NCBI GenBank assembly: GCA_965220695.1 | Contig: OZ244838.1 | Location: forward strand, 3,534,001-3,598,000 | Direction of reading: 5' to 3' | DNA: 64,000 nt | From: UBA9620 sp965220695 | GTDB lineage: Bacteria > Acidobacteriota > Vicinamibacteria > Vicinamibacterales > UBA8438 | Part shown: positions 37,272-46,597 of the stretch, piece after piece | Layout: each line of letters opens with the position of its first letter | Position numbering within the stretch: the first letter of the stretch is position 1 | The notes under the pieces: model-generated | The model's input: the letters and a program-made list of their open reading frames with translations, nothing else | What the model was told of the DNA's origin: nothing | Database searches by the model: none | Position numbers and translations under genes: made by a program

Positions 37272-39911
37272 TCAGGGGCGACTGACGCGAACCGCGAGAT
37301 CAGGCCAGCACGACTCGCCGTCGCGCGCCCGGTTCACGCCCCAGGGATCTGGCAGCACGCCGGCCAGATCGACGCCGTACGGGGCCAGACTCGCACGGCC
37401 GCCGGCCGCTGCACCGGACGCCGACCCGGGCGGCGCCAGCGTCTGGGCGATGCGGTCCCTCGCATCCTCGAGGTGCAGGCGCGTGGCCCGGTCGTTCGCC
37501 CGCGGGAGAGCGGCGGCGATGCTGCGGTCGAGCGCGCGCAACTCTCCCCGCAGGAACGGCCGCGCGTCGCCGCCGGCCGAGGCGTCGCCGGCGAGCTGAC
37601 CGTCAACCAGATCGAGATACGCCCGCTGCACGTTGCGGCGGTAGGCATCGGTCCGCACATTCGCCTCGTCGAGTTCGCGCCACAGCCCGCCGCGGAGATC
37701 GGCCAGGAAATCGGTCGGGGCATAGGCGGCCGGGCCATCGATGGCTTCCTGTTCGGCCAGGCGCCGGATCCGGCTGCCGCTCAGCAGCGTGCGCAGCACG
37801 CGGTTCTGACCGCTGCGGATCCGCTCCAGCACCCCGACCGGTTCGATGCGGCGAAGAACCTCCGGGTCGACCAGGAACATCGGCGTCCGGAAGGCATGGT
37901 CGTTCAGGAAGGATACGGCGGCGGCCTGCGTCTCGCGCGGAATCATCGTGAACCGCACCCCGTCCTGACCGAAGTGTTTCTGCTGCGAGTTGAAGCCGCC
38001 CACGACCGCCGCCACGTGGTTCATCTCGGTCGCCCACTGTCCGACCAGACGTCCGTACAACTCGTCGAGGTCGTCGTAGGGATCTCCTGGCGTCCGCGCG
38101 GCATCGAGCAGCATTGCGGCGACCCGTTCGAGGTTCTTCACCCCGAGCGCCGTCGCTTGCACCGCGTCGGCATCGCCAACCGCTTCAGTCAATTGTCCCG
38201 GGTCGGCGTTCTGCGATCCCGGGGTCGAGAACCGGTACCAGGGCGTTTCGTCCTGCTGCCGCGCCCACTCGTCGAGCGTCGCTTTCTCGTCGTCCGGGCT
38301 GTTCGCTCCCGGTATCGACTGGTAACCCCACTTGGTGGCCCAGATGTCGTACGGCCCGATCTTGGGGATCAGGTCCTCGACCGGAATCCCGTCCTCGGGC
38401 TGGGCCACGTAGTTGAACCGCGAGTAGTCCATCAGCGTGGGCGTGTGGCTCATCGTCTTGACCCACTCCGGATCACGGACGTTCTCCACGGGATACATGG
38501 AGCTGGCTTTCATGTTGTGCTGGAATCCCAGGGTGTGGCCCACCTCGTGGGTGACCACAAACGCCAGCAGTTCACCCATCAGGTCGTCTGGCAGCGGCAG
38601 CGTCTGTGCGCGCGGGTCGAGCGGCGCCACCTGGACGAAGTACCAGTCGCGCACCAGGTTCATGACGTTGTGGTGAAACTGGATGTCGGTCTCGAGAATC
38701 TCACCCGTGCGCGGGTCGTGCACATGCGGCCCCGAGGCGTTCTCGGTGGTCGACGGCAGCCAGCGGATCACCGAGTAGCGCGCATCCTCCGGGTTCCACT
38801 CGGGATCCTCCTCCGGCGCCGGCGCCTCGCGTGCGATCACGGCGTTGGAGAATCCCGCGGCCTCGAACGCCGGCTGCCAGGCCTCCACGCCCTTCTTCAT
38901 GTAGGGCACCCACTTGCTCGGGGTCGCCGGATCGATCCAGTAGGTGATCGGCGTGACCGGGTCAGACACCTCGGCCGCCGGATTCTGCTTGTCGAGCCGC
39001 CAGCGCGTCACGAAACGCCGGTCGGGCGAGCGGTGCTCGTCGCGGCCGTAGTCGATCTGGCGCACCGAGAAATAGCCGACGCGCTCGTCGAAGAGCCGGG
39101 GCTGCATCGGTTCTTCCGGCAGCTTCACCATGCTGTAGTGCAGCAGCACCGTGGCGCTGCCCGGGCGCATGCCGCCGCGGCCGGCCCGTGACTGTGGTCC
39201 GGTCTGCGGGCCCGATGGCGCCGGGAGCGTGTAGGTGTGCGTCGTCTTCACCTCGATGTTCTCGGGAAACGCGAGCACCTCTTCCACGAACGACCGGTCG
39301 CGCGCGAAACCGCGCGCCCGCAGCCGGGTCCGCGCGCTGAACTCCGGCACCTCGGACTGGAAAAGCGAGGTCACATCGATAACCGGCGCCCCCTCTTCCG
39401 ACAGCGCCTCGATGTCGAACGCCTTCAGGATGGCGTCGTTGTTGGCCGCGTCCACCGCCCGCGCGATGGGCAGATCGTCGTCGGCCACGATCGCGTAGGA
39501 GACGCTCTTGAGCAGCACCTTGTCGCCCCGCCGCTCCCACTTCACAACCCGGTTCCCGAGCGCCTGGCCGCCATAGCCGACGCCCTCGGTCGTGCGGGCG
39601 ATCTGACTCACCCAAAGGAACTCGCGCCCCAGCTCCGACTCTGGAATCTCGTAGAAGACCTTGTCGTCGAGCCGGTGCACGGTGAAAACGCCGTCGTCCG
39701 ACTCGGCCTCGTCCGTGACCACCTCGTCATACGGCTTGATCCCGTCCCGGTCTCGGCCGCCGCCCCGCTCGTCGTCCGCGTCATCCTGCGCCTCCGGCTC
39801 GTCCGCCGCCTGGCCGCCGTCCGGCGGCTGATTCTGCGCCGCGGCGGGCGCTGGACCCGCCAGCCAGAGCAGAGTGAACACCGACGTCAGCAGCAGTCTG
39901 ATGAATCTCAT
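37272..39911 (-). CDS. Large secreted zinc-dependent metalloprotease (DUF5117/DUF4953 type)
   Basis: 879 aa from ATG 39911 (MRFIRLLLTSVFTLLWLAGP signal peptide). An acidic low-complexity stretch follows (PDGGQAADEPEAQDDADDERGGGRD). The core holds the zinc motif VTHEVGHTLGFQHNMKAS (HExxHxxGxxHN, about residue 455), characteristic of the metzincin-like DUF4953 domain, preceded by the DUF5117-like region with RTTEGVGYGGQALGNRVVKW. Length matches these 800-900 aa proteins. Likely periplasmic or outer-membrane associated; substrate unknown. Followed by terC. Confidence 0.9.
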   Translation of the reverse strand: MRFIRLLLTSVFTLLWLAGPAPAAAQNQPPDGGQAADEPEAQDDADDERGGGRDRDGIKPYDEVVTDEAESDDGVFTVHRLDDKVFYEIPESELGREFLWVSQIARTTEGVGYGGQALGNRVVKWERRGDKVLLKSVSYAIVADDDLPIARAVDAANNDAILKAFDIEALSEEGAPVIDVTSLFQSEVPEFSARTRLRARGFARDRSFVEEVLAFPENIEVKTTHTYTLPAPSGPQTGPQSRAGRGGMRPGSATVLLHYSMVKLPEEPMQPRLFDERVGYFSVRQIDYGRDEHRSPDRRFVTRWRLDKQNPAAEVSDPVTPITYWIDPATPSKWVPYMKKGVEAWQPAFEAAGFSNAVIAREAPAPEEDPEWNPEDARYSVIRWLPSTTENASGPHVHDPRTGEILETDIQFHHNVMNLVRDWYFVQVAPLDPRAQTLPLPDDLMGELLAFVVTHEVGHTLGFQHNMKASSMYPVENVRDPEWVKTMSHTPTLMDYSRFNYVAQPEDGIPVEDLIPKIGPYDIWATKWGYQSIPGANSPDDEKATLDEWARQQDETPWYRFSTPGSQNADPGQLTEAVGDADAVQATALGVKNLERVAAMLLDAARTPGDPYDDLDELYGRLVGQWATEMNHVAAVVGGFNSQQKHFGQDGVRFTMIPRETQAAAVSFLNDHAFRTPMFLVDPEVLRRIEPVGVLERIRSGQNRVLRTLLSGSRIRRLAEQEAIDGPAAYAPTDFLADLRGGLWRELDEANVRTDAYRRNVQRAYLDLVDGQLAGDASAGGDARPFLRGELRALDRSIAAALPRANDRATRLHLEDARDRIAQTLAPPGSASGAAAGGRASLAPYGVDLAGVLPDPWGVNRARDGESCWPDLAVRVSRP

Positions 39912-40068
39912 GAGGAACCCCCAGGTAGATACGGCCACGAAAGCACAGGCCCACGGTATACCACAGCTAGCGCAACGGGAGTCGCTGGGACGCGAGATTG
40001 CGGGAGGCGGTCATCGACGCAACACGTCAAAGACCGTCTCGCCAGGACAGGATTCAGGCTTGCAGAAT

Positions 40069-41619
40069 TCAGGCCCGGTCGAACGCGGGTGAGTTCTCGC
40101 TTGGCGCGACGGTCGCCGCCGGTACCTGCAGGTCCGGCATCGGCGGGGCGACGAACACCCGCTGCAACGCTTTCAACAGCAGCCGCGCCCACTCGGTCGA
40201 TCGGGAGACCCGGGCGCTGTCGGTGGCCAGACCGGTGTTGGCGAACATCTGGGGATACAACTTCGAGATCAACACGAACGCGATACGCGACTTGAGCGAT
40301 TTCACCACGTTCGACCGCTGCCAGGACGCCTTCACGCTGTAGAAATCGTGCCAGACCGCCAGCGTCCGCTGGCGGATCTCCTCGGGCGACATCACCGGAT
40401 GCGGCGTCAGAAGTTTTGGCCGCTTCGACTGCGGAATGAGCCAATGGCGGGACACCGGAATACCGTCGACCGTCGGCATGTCGTCGGCATTGTCCTTCTC
40501 CCACTGATCGAAATCGAGCGTGCCCGGGAACGGCGTCAGCGTCATGAACTGCGCGAACGCGATGTCCGCGCGCTTGGCCAGATCCGACGTGGCCTGGAAG
40601 GTGCTCGGCCGGTCGCTCGGCAGACCGAAGATGAACGACCCGAGAATGTGGACGCCATGCTTCTTGAACATCTTGAGCCGGTCCACGAGATCTTCGCCGG
40701 CAAGATTGAAATCCTTGTAGACGTCTTTCAGCCCTTCAGGGGTGACCGCTTCGACGCCGACCAGGGCGCCGACGATGTGCGCCTTCTTCATCGCCTTGAG
40801 AAACTCGGGATCCTCGGCGGCCTCCATCGTGATCTGCGTGAAGAACACGAGATCGTCGGGCAGCTTCGCCATCTGCTCCATCAACTCGAACCGCTCGTCC
40901 CGCAGCTCCTTGAGCTCGTTGTAGCGCGTCTTGTCCTCGCGGCGGTTCGCCATTCTGAGATCTTCGAGCGTCACCGGATAGAAGTTGTCGTCGGCCAGCG
41001 CGATGAACCGAAACCCCATGCGGCGCAGTTCGACGATCTCTTCTACTACCGGGTTTACGCCGCGTTGCCGTGGCGCCTGACCGTCGGTACGCCAGACCGA
41101 GCAGAACGAACAATGCTTGGGACACCCGCGCACGGTCTGCACCGACGCCCAGAGATGCTTGTCGCGCTGCAGGAGATCCCACCGCGCCTGACGGAACTTG
41201 CCGGCGGTGACCTGCCCACCGTCGTAGATCAGCTTCGGTGCACCGTTCGCGCAATCCTCGATGGCCAGCCCCCAGGCGACGTCGCCGTCACCCTTCACGA
41301 CCGCATGCGCGCCACCCCGTTCGTGGGCCTCCTCCGGATACAACGAGGCGTGGATGCCCCCGTAGACCACCCAGGCGCCGCGCGCACGGGCGCGCTGCCC
41401 GAGCGCATAGCCGACCAGCGCGTTACCGGTATGGATACCGATGCCGATGACGTCGCCCGGCTCCAACTGACTGTCGTCGAATGGCTCGAGAATCTCGTCG
41501 GTCAGGATGGGGTCACCCCACTTCTCGGGTGTCGCGGCCGCCAGCACATAGAGCCAGCGCGTGGTGATCAGACCCATGCCGAACGAAAAATGGCTCGGAT
41601 TGACGATGTGTACGCGCAC
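40069..41619 (-). CDS. B12-binding-domain radical SAM protein
   Basis: 516 aa from GTG 41619 (VRVHIVNPSHFSFGMG), chosen because GAGGGGG precedes it by about 7 nt; the upstream 43 residues of the open frame are not family-like. The N-terminal part resembles a cobalamin-binding Rossmann domain (DVIGIGIHTGNALVGYALGQ, WVVYGGIHASLYPEEA). Radical SAM motif TVRGCPKHCSFCSVWR (CxxxCxxC). GVEAVTPEGL and GSFIFGLPSD are usual barrel segments. The family includes methyltransferases and ring-forming enzymes; the substrate here cannot be told. Single gene between a secreted protein and the metalloprotease. Confidence 0.88.
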   Translation of the reverse strand: MRVHIVNPSHFSFGMGLITTRWLYVLAAATPEKWGDPILTDEILEPFDDSQLEPGDVIGIGIHTGNALVGYALGQRARARGAWVVYGGIHASLYPEEAHERGGAHAVVKGDGDVAWGLAIEDCANGAPKLIYDGGQVTAGKFRQARWDLLQRDKHLWASVQTVRGCPKHCSFCSVWRTDGQAPRQRGVNPVVEEIVELRRMGFRFIALADDNFYPVTLEDLRMANRREDKTRYNELKELRDERFELMEQMAKLPDDLVFFTQITMEAAEDPEFLKAMKKAHIVGALVGVEAVTPEGLKDVYKDFNLAGEDLVDRLKMFKKHGVHILGSFIFGLPSDRPSTFQATSDLAKRADIAFAQFMTLTPFPGTLDFDQWEKDNADDMPTVDGIPVSRHWLIPQSKRPKLLTPHPVMSPEEIRQRTLAVWHDFYSVKASWQRSNVVKSLKSRIAFVLISKLYPQMFANTGLATDSARVSRSTEWARLLLKALQRVFVAPPMPDLQVPAATVAPSENSPAFDRA

Positions 41620-41769
41620 GCAATGTCCCCCTCGACAGCGCCGGCCGCCATGTCGTTTCGAAATCGTAAAAATACCGGACCAACAGACAGCCACGAATCG
41701 GGCACTGCCGGAACCTGCAATTGTAGCGCTTCGATAGTGCCGCCACAACCCGCCGTATCGCGCCGCGGG

Positions 41770-42546
41770 TCAGGGTGCGGGATTGACCGTGACGGCGACC
41801 AGGGCCGCGGCGGTCAGCTCACCGTCGTTCGCCCACAACTCGAGCTCGTAGGCGCCAGGGGTATCGAACGAAGCCAGGGTGCGAGGCTCGTCCGGCGCAC
41901 TGAAGGTGACCGTGCCGGGACCGCTCACCATGCGCCAGCGGGTGACCAGCGCGTCGGCGCGCGGCAATCCCTCGTCACGAACGCTCCCGAACAGTTTCAG
42001 CTCTGCGCCCACCACGACGGCCACCGCGGGCGGGGCGCCGCCCCGACCGTTGCGCAGACCCAGGAATCTGATGGTGGGCGAACGGTTCACACAAACGCCG
42101 CGCGGCGCATCGGCCGGTTCGATGTCCCGCAGTGCCCGGCGTACCGAGCCTGCCTCGAACTCCCAGTTGTATTGCAGCATGTCGTCGCTGGTCGTCGTGG
42201 CGACACCGGCGTGATCGACCGTCCAGCGCAGATCCCCGGCGAACTCGGGCCCCATCACCATGATGCACTGGAAACGGTGGTGGCCCGGCAAGAACGTCGT
42301 GGGTTGCTGGCGGTCCTCGGGGACGGGCCCGAAATGATTCAGCGGTCCGACCGGCACGGTGACCGGTTCGAAGTTGTGGCTGAAATAGGCGAACGAGAGC
42401 ACGTGCAGGCCCTCGTCGGTCACGTGAAAACCGTCATAGACCGCATACACCGGGGCCGTTTGTGCGAACGCCGGCGCGGCGAACGGTCCGGTCAGCAGCA
42501 GCGACACCGCGAACAGCGACAGCAAGCGCCAACGGTTGACGGTCAT
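41770..42546 (-). CDS. Secreted protein with C-terminal Ig/PKD-like domain
   Basis: 258 aa from ATG 42546 (MTVNRWRLLSLFAVSLLLTGPF, signal peptide ending near PAFAQ). A central domain of unknown family (VYDGFHVTDEGLHVLSFAYF, QCIMVMGPEFAGDLRWTVDHAG) is followed by a PKD/Ig-like end (WRMVSGPGTVTFSAPDEPRT, GAYELELWANDGELTA). Probably periplasmic or surface. Divergent from the cytochrome c/monooxygenase-like gene at 42648, with about 100 nt between them, which may reflect shared regulation. Confidence 0.8.
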   Translation of the reverse strand: MTVNRWRLLSLFAVSLLLTGPFAAPAFAQTAPVYAVYDGFHVTDEGLHVLSFAYFSHNFEPVTVPVGPLNHFGPVPEDRQQPTTFLPGHHRFQCIMVMGPEFAGDLRWTVDHAGVATTTSDDMLQYNWEFEAGSVRRALRDIEPADAPRGVCVNRSPTIRFLGLRNGRGGAPPAVAVVVGAELKLFGSVRDEGLPRADALVTRWRMVSGPGTVTFSAPDEPRTLASFDTPGAYELELWANDGELTAAALVAVTVNPAP

Positions 42547-42647
42547 CTCTTTCTCCACGGGGCACCCCCACGCGATCCACTCTCTGGTAAAACGGTTTAT
42601 CATGGGGCGGCGTTACTCTACAACCAGCTCCTTCCGGAGGGTACCCC

Positions 42648-44090
42648 ATGCGCGCTGTCTCGACACGCGTTGCCGTCGCCGCTCTCGCCGCCTGCATCGC
42701 CGCCCCGGTCGCCGCCGCGGCCGGCCAGTCGGACGACGGCGCCACGTTCACCCGCGACGTGCTGCCGCTGCTGCAGCGCTCGTGTCAGCAATGCCACCGC
42801 CCCGGCACCGGCGCGCCGATGTCGCTCCTGACCTACGAAGAAACCCGCCCCTGGGCGCGGGCCATCAGGGAACGGGTCGTGGCGCGGCAGATGCCGCCGT
42901 GGCACCTCGACCGCAGCATCGGCGAGTATGTCGCCGACCCCTCGCTGAGCGACGCGGAGATCGCGACCATCGCGGCCTGGGTCGAAGCGGGAGCGCCCCG
43001 CGGCAACCCGGCCGATGCGCCGGCGCCGCTGCAGTTCGCCGAGCTGAACGAGTGGACCTACGGGGAACCGGACCTGATCGTGCAGATGGAGGAAGGGTTC
43101 AAGATTCCGGCCGAAGGCGCCGACTTCTATCCGTCCGAAATCGTCGACCCGGGGCTCACCGAAGACCGCTACGTGAAGTGGGTGCAGATCATCCCGGAGG
43201 CCTACTGCTGCGTCCATCACTCGCACGTGTACGTCAGCGTGCCCGAAACAGCCGAAGACCGCGAGGAGTTCCGGCTCGGCATGGGTTCGAACACCCGCGA
43301 GATCGACCTGATCGAGTACGCCATGGGCAGCACCGGCCAGTACTATCCGGACGGTACGGGACGCAAGCTGCCTGCCGGCGGACTGTTCCGTTTCGCACCG
43401 CACTATCACCCCTGGGGCGAGGACACGATTGACCGCCAGAAGGTCGGCATCAAGTTCTACCCGAAGGAGGTCAAGCCTGAACTCATCGTGACGGCGCACC
43501 GCATCCGGACCGGCATCGGGCACGACTGGAAGCTCAACCGCGAGGCGGTCGAAGACCGGCTGCTGCGCGCCGGCGTCGACCTCGAACTGCACGCCGAGCG
43601 GATGCCGACCGGGCTGCTCATCGATGACAACACGCTGAACGGCGTCGCGTTGATGAGCATTCCTCCGAATACGGTCGCGCGGCACGAACGGTTCTGGCCG
43701 CTGCCTCAAGCCGGGATGATTCTCAGCTTCCAGCCGCACATGCACTTCCGCGGCAAGCGGATGCTGCTCGAAGCGATTCATGTCGACGGCCGGCGCGAAG
43801 TGCTCACCGACGTCATCAACTACGAGCAGACCTGGCAGATCGTCTACCCCTACAAGGAACCGCACGTGTTCCCGAAGGGCACCGTGCTGCATACCGTGTC
43901 GTGGCATGACAACACGGCGAACAACCGCCACAACCCCGATCCGTCGGCCTGGATCGGCTGGGGCTCGCGCACCATGGACGAGATGGGCCACGGCTGGACC
44001 GATATCGCGTTCATGTCGGACGAGCAGTACGCGGCCTACCTGGCCGGCACCATGCCACGCAGCGTCTCGACGACCGGGAACGAGGATTAG
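42648..44090 (+). CDS. Cytochrome c / copper type II monooxygenase-like secreted protein
   Basis: 480 aa with signal peptide (VAVAALAACIAAPVAAAAG) and GGAGGG upstream of the ATG. An N-terminal single-haem cytochrome domain has C46QQC49H50 and a candidate axial Met in RQMPPWH. The remainder shows His-rich copper-site-like segments (CVHHSHVYVS, FAPHYHPWGEDT, SFQPHMHFRGKRM) reminiscent of ascorbate-dependent (PHM/DBM) monooxygenases. Likely a periplasmic oxidoreductase; substrate unknown. The stop TAG is directly followed by CAGTCCGTGGC, an element-terminus remnant. Confidence 0.85.
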   Translation: MRAVSTRVAVAALAACIAAPVAAAAGQSDDGATFTRDVLPLLQRSCQQCHRPGTGAPMSLLTYEETRPWARAIRERVVARQMPPWHLDRSIGEYVADPSLSDAEIATIAAWVEAGAPRGNPADAPAPLQFAELNEWTYGEPDLIVQMEEGFKIPAEGADFYPSEIVDPGLTEDRYVKWVQIIPEAYCCVHHSHVYVSVPETAEDREEFRLGMGSNTREIDLIEYAMGSTGQYYPDGTGRKLPAGGLFRFAPHYHPWGEDTIDRQKVGIKFYPKEVKPELIVTAHRIRTGIGHDWKLNREAVEDRLLRAGVDLELHAERMPTGLLIDDNTLNGVALMSIPPNTVARHERFWPLPQAGMILSFQPHMHFRGKRMLLEAIHVDGRREVLTDVINYEQTWQIVYPYKEPHVFPKGTVLHTVSWHDNTANNRHNPDPSAWIGWGSRTMDEMGHGWTDIAFMSDEQYAAYLAGTMPRSVSTTGNED

Positions 44091-44102
44091 CAGTCCGTGG
44101 CA
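44088..44102 (+). repeat. TIR-element terminus remnant at a stop codon
   Basis: TAGCAGTCCGTGGCA: the TAG is the stop of the cytochrome c/monooxygenase-like gene and the GTG inside it (44097) is the candidate start of the P1 peptidase. One mismatch to the element terminus. No opposite terminus nearby. Confidence 0.5.
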
Positions 44103-45182
44103 CCTCCGCGATCCAGACGGCGCCCGGCGCGGCGCCGTCTGGTGGTCACCGCCGCCATGCTCGCAGGGGTGATGCTGGTCCAGCCGCGCACGATGTCACA
44201 GCCCAATCAGGGACTCACAGCCGTCGGCGGGATCAAGGTCGGCCATCACACCCTGGCGGAACGTCCGACCGGGTGCACCGTTGTGCTGGTTGAAGACGGC
44301 GCGGTGGCCGGTGTCGACGTGCGCGGCGGCGCCCCGGGCACCCGCGAGACCGCGCTGCTGGATCCGACAAAGACGGTCCAGCAGGTGCACGCCATCGTGC
44401 TGGCGGGCGGCAGCGCGTTCGGCCTCGACGCCGCGAGCGGCGTCATGCGGTATCTGTCCGAGCGGAATATCGGCTATGACACGCGCGTCGCCCGGGTGCC
44501 GATCGTACCGGCCGCCATCCTGTTCGATCTCGGTGTCGGCGGCGACCCCACGATCCGCCCCAGCGCCGAGTGCGGCTACCAGGCGGCGATGGCGGCCACC
44601 ACGGGACCGGTCGCCGAGGGCAACGTCGGCGCCGGGGCCGGCGCCACCATCGGCAAGACCGGCGGACCCGGCCGGGCGATGAAAGGCGGTGTCGGGTCGG
44701 CCGCCGCGTCGCTGCCGGACGGTCTGGTCGTGGCGGCGATCGTGGCGGTGAACGCCGTCGGTGACGTCATCGACCCCGCCACCGGACAGGTCGTTGCCGG
44801 GGTGCGCACCGCGGACGGCCGCGCGCTCGCCGACGCCCGGACCCTGCTGCGCGCCGGTCGCAGCGGCAGGGGGGGCCGCGCGCGGGAAAACACGACCATC
44901 GGCGTCGTCGCCACCAATGCGCGGTTCGATCAGGCCCAGGCCACTGTCATGGCGCAGATGGCCCACGACGGCTTCGCCCGGGCGATCTTCCCCTCCCATA
45001 CACCGAACGACGGCGATGCCATCTTTGCCCTGTCCACCGGCGTCCTCGACGTACCGGTCAGCCTCGCCACGGTGGGCGCGCTCGCGGCGGACGTCATGGC
45101 GGACGCGATCGTGCGCGCCGTGCGCGCCGCGACCGGTCTCCCCGGGTATCCCGCGGCCCGGGACCTCCAGGCGGGTCGGTGA
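44097..45182 (+). CDS. P1 family peptidase (DmpA-like aminopeptidase/esterase)
   Basis: 361 aa from GTG 44097; ATG 44157 or 44193 (MSQPNQGLTAVGGIKVGHH) are alternatives. The long form gives a basic, hydrophobic leader (RRRLVVTAAMLAGVMLVQP) suggesting export. Family P1/S58 self-processing N-terminal nucleophile hydrolase: GCTVVLVEDGAVAGVDVRGG, VLAGGSAFGLDAASGVM, GNVGAGAGATIGK and GVVATNA segments. Probably cleaves N-terminal residues from small peptides, sometimes D-residues. It overlaps the following symporter gene by 4 bp (GTGA), tying hydrolysis to uptake. Confidence 0.88.
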   Translation: MAPPRSRRRPARRRLVVTAAMLAGVMLVQPRTMSQPNQGLTAVGGIKVGHHTLAERPTGCTVVLVEDGAVAGVDVRGGAPGTRETALLDPTKTVQQVHAIVLAGGSAFGLDAASGVMRYLSERNIGYDTRVARVPIVPAAILFDLGVGGDPTIRPSAECGYQAAMAATTGPVAEGNVGAGAGATIGKTGGPGRAMKGGVGSAAASLPDGLVVAAIVAVNAVGDVIDPATGQVVAGVRTADGRALADARTLLRAGRSGRGGRARENTTIGVVATNARFDQAQATVMAQMAHDGFARAIFPSHTPNDGDAIFALSTGVLDVPVSLATVGALAADVMADAIVRAVRAATGLPGYPAARDLQAGR

Positions 45183-46579
45183 ACCTGCCGCTGGCCGCGC
45201 TGTTGCTCTATGCCGGCCTCCTGATGGGGGTTGGGCTCTGGGTCGGCCGCAGGGTCCGTGCCACGAACGAGTTCTTCGTCGCCGGGCGCCGGCTTGGCCC
45301 CGGTCTGATCTGCACCACCCTGTTGGCCGCCAATATCGGCGCCGGCTCGACGATGGGCGCCGCCTCGCTCGGGTATCGCAACGGACTCAGCGCGTGGTGG
45401 TGGGTGGGGTCGGCCGGGCTCGGATCGATCGTACTCGCGCTCTGGGTCGGACCGAAGCTGCGCCGCGCCGCGGCCGCGCACGACCTGCAGACCGTGGGCG
45501 ACTTCCTCGAACATCGCTACGGCCGGCAGGTGCGGGCCACGATCGCGATCCTGCTCTGGGCCGGCGGTCTGGCGCTGCTGGCGGCGCAATTGATGGCGAT
45601 GGGCTACGTGCTCAACGCCGTCACCGGACTCGACCCGCGGATCGGGTCGGCCCTCGGCGGACTGGTCGTCACCGTCTACTTCACCGCCGGCGGGCTGCTC
45701 GCCTCGGTCTGGGTCAACGCCGTGCAGCTCACGGTCCTGCTGGTCGGTTTCATCATCGCCTTCCCCGTCATCGTGCATTCGGTGGGCGGCCTGTCGGCCG
45801 TCTTCGACGCCACCCGCGGCATCGACGATTTCTGGAATCCGTGGCAGGGCGGCGGAACCGGCTGGTGGTTCTACCTGGCGATGCTGGGACCCTCGTTCAT
45901 CGTCTCGCCCGGCATCCTCCAGCGGGTCTACGCCGCCCGTGACGACCGGGCGGTCCGCATCGGGGTCGGGCTGAACGCCGCGGCGTTGCTTCTGTTCGCG
46001 GCGGCCCCCGCCGTGCTCGGCATGATCGCGCGCATGCTGGCGCCCGACCTCGACAACGCGAACCTGGCGCTGCCGGTGCTGCTGCTGGAATCGTTGCCGG
46101 CCGTGCTGGGTGCGGTCGCGCTGGCCGCGATCTTCTCGGCTGAAGTGAGCTCGGCCGACGCCATGCTGTTCTGGCTGGCGACATCCCTGTCCAAGGATCT
46201 GTACGTACGATTCGTCCATCCGACGGCGAGCGATACGGAGATTCTGCAGGTCGCGCGCCGCGCCGCCGTCGCGGGCGGCGCCGCGGGTGTCGCCATTGCG
46301 CTGATGTCCGACTCGATCGTCAGCGCGCTGGGCATCTTCTACAACCTGCTGGCGGTCAGTCTGTTCGTTCCGCTCATCGTGGGGCTGTATGTCGGACGGG
46401 TCCGCACCACGGAGGCGATCGCGTCGATCGCAGCCGGCGTCCCGGTAGTGGCGGCGATCCAGATCATCGCGGGACCCGACGGGGTCGGCGGATTCACCCC
46501 GGCCATGCTGGGGCTGGGGGCGGCGCTGGCCGCGGCGGCGGGGGCGGCGCTGGTGACCGGGAGAAGGGCCGCCGCATAG
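45179..46579 (+). CDS. Sodium:solute symporter (SSS family)
   Basis: 466 aa from GTG 45179, overlapping the peptidase stop (GTGA). About 12-13 transmembrane segments. SSS marks: RVRATNEFFVAGRRLGPG near the start, NIGAGSTMGAASLGYRNGLS, and a conserved Na+ site region in AAIFSAEVSSADAMLFWLATSLSKDLY. Imports an organic solute with Na+. The coupling to a P1 peptidase suggests amino acids or small peptides as cargo, but this is an inference from position only. Confidence 0.9.
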   Translation: MNLPLAALLLYAGLLMGVGLWVGRRVRATNEFFVAGRRLGPGLICTTLLAANIGAGSTMGAASLGYRNGLSAWWWVGSAGLGSIVLALWVGPKLRRAAAAHDLQTVGDFLEHRYGRQVRATIAILLWAGGLALLAAQLMAMGYVLNAVTGLDPRIGSALGGLVVTVYFTAGGLLASVWVNAVQLTVLLVGFIIAFPVIVHSVGGLSAVFDATRGIDDFWNPWQGGGTGWWFYLAMLGPSFIVSPGILQRVYAARDDRAVRIGVGLNAAALLLFAAAPAVLGMIARMLAPDLDNANLALPVLLLESLPAVLGAVALAAIFSAEVSSADAMLFWLATSLSKDLYVRFVHPTASDTEILQVARRAAVAGGAAGVAIALMSDSIVSALGIFYNLLAVSLFVPLIVGLYVGRVRTTEAIASIAAGVPVVAAIQIIAGPDGVGGFTPAMLGLGAALAAAAGAALVTGRRAAA

Positions 46580-46597
46580 TCAGGGTGCACTGAACAG

